From Candidatus Scatomorpha stercoravium (GTDB lineage: Bacteria; Bacillota; Clostridia; Oscillospirales; Oscillospiraceae): 5,448 nucleotides of DNA. This document shows, piece by piece, positions 5,413 through 5,448 of the stretch (positions are counted from its first letter, which is position 1; each line of letters opens with the position of its first letter). A program made the position numbers and the translations under genes. A model generated the notes under the pieces. The model saw nothing but the letters and a program-made list of their open reading frames with translations. It was not told the DNA's origin and did no database searches. The DNA lies in assembly GCA_018716005.1 (NCBI GenBank), contig DVKN01000196.1:1-5448 (forward strand), given 5' to 3'.

Positions 5413-5448
5413 GCGTATGCCGTCGGGAACAGTTAGCGGTTGACACGC

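Noticed and set aside
5440..5445. Perfect TTGACA at the right edge
   Set aside because: It could be the -35 of a gene to the right, but the -10 region is outside the window.

Overview
The window is GC-rich bacterial DNA with four protein genes, tightly packed, and one intergenic region (about 3710-3902) that is unusually dense in signals. The substrate-binding protein has a classic lipobox signal peptide, which points to a monoderm. Together with the GC-rich codon choice, strong GGGAGG/AAAGGGAGGA ribosome sites and a fused TAXI-type TRAP transporter, this suggests a high-GC member of the Clostridia (Oscillospiraceae-like). This assignment is inference; Synergistota, which are also rich in TRAP transporters, cannot be excluded.

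Left part, minus strand: a TAXI-type TRAP transporter operon. The lipoprotein solute-binding subunit (1695-2663) has its own promoter (TTGAAA-N17-TATACT). It is followed, after an 80-bp gap holding a GC-rich stem-loop, by the fused 4TM/12TM membrane subunit (start 1614). That gene runs off the left edge, so only its first 538 codons are visible. Several long open frames on the plus strand across this half are shadows of these two genes.

Middle: a LysR-type regulator (2825-3709, minus strand) lies just upstream of the TRAP operon and points the same way. Right part, plus strand: a PutP-like sodium/solute symporter of the SSS family (3903-5354), complete and closed by a strong intrinsic terminator (stem 5377-5409).

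The regulator and the symporter are divergent. Between them two good sigma-70-type promoters point in opposite directions and share one palindromic -10 octamer, ATTATAAT (3831-3838). A 7-bp inverted repeat (3808-3831) overlies both promoters. The LysR leader carries two short GC stems followed by T-runs that could act as an attenuator, plus a cre-like site and an AT-rich palindrome. A simple model is one regulator switching between two cation-driven uptake systems, possibly for proline and for a glutamate-like organic anion. The substrates and the regulatory link are inferred. No mobile elements, CRISPR arrays, tRNA or rRNA genes were seen.
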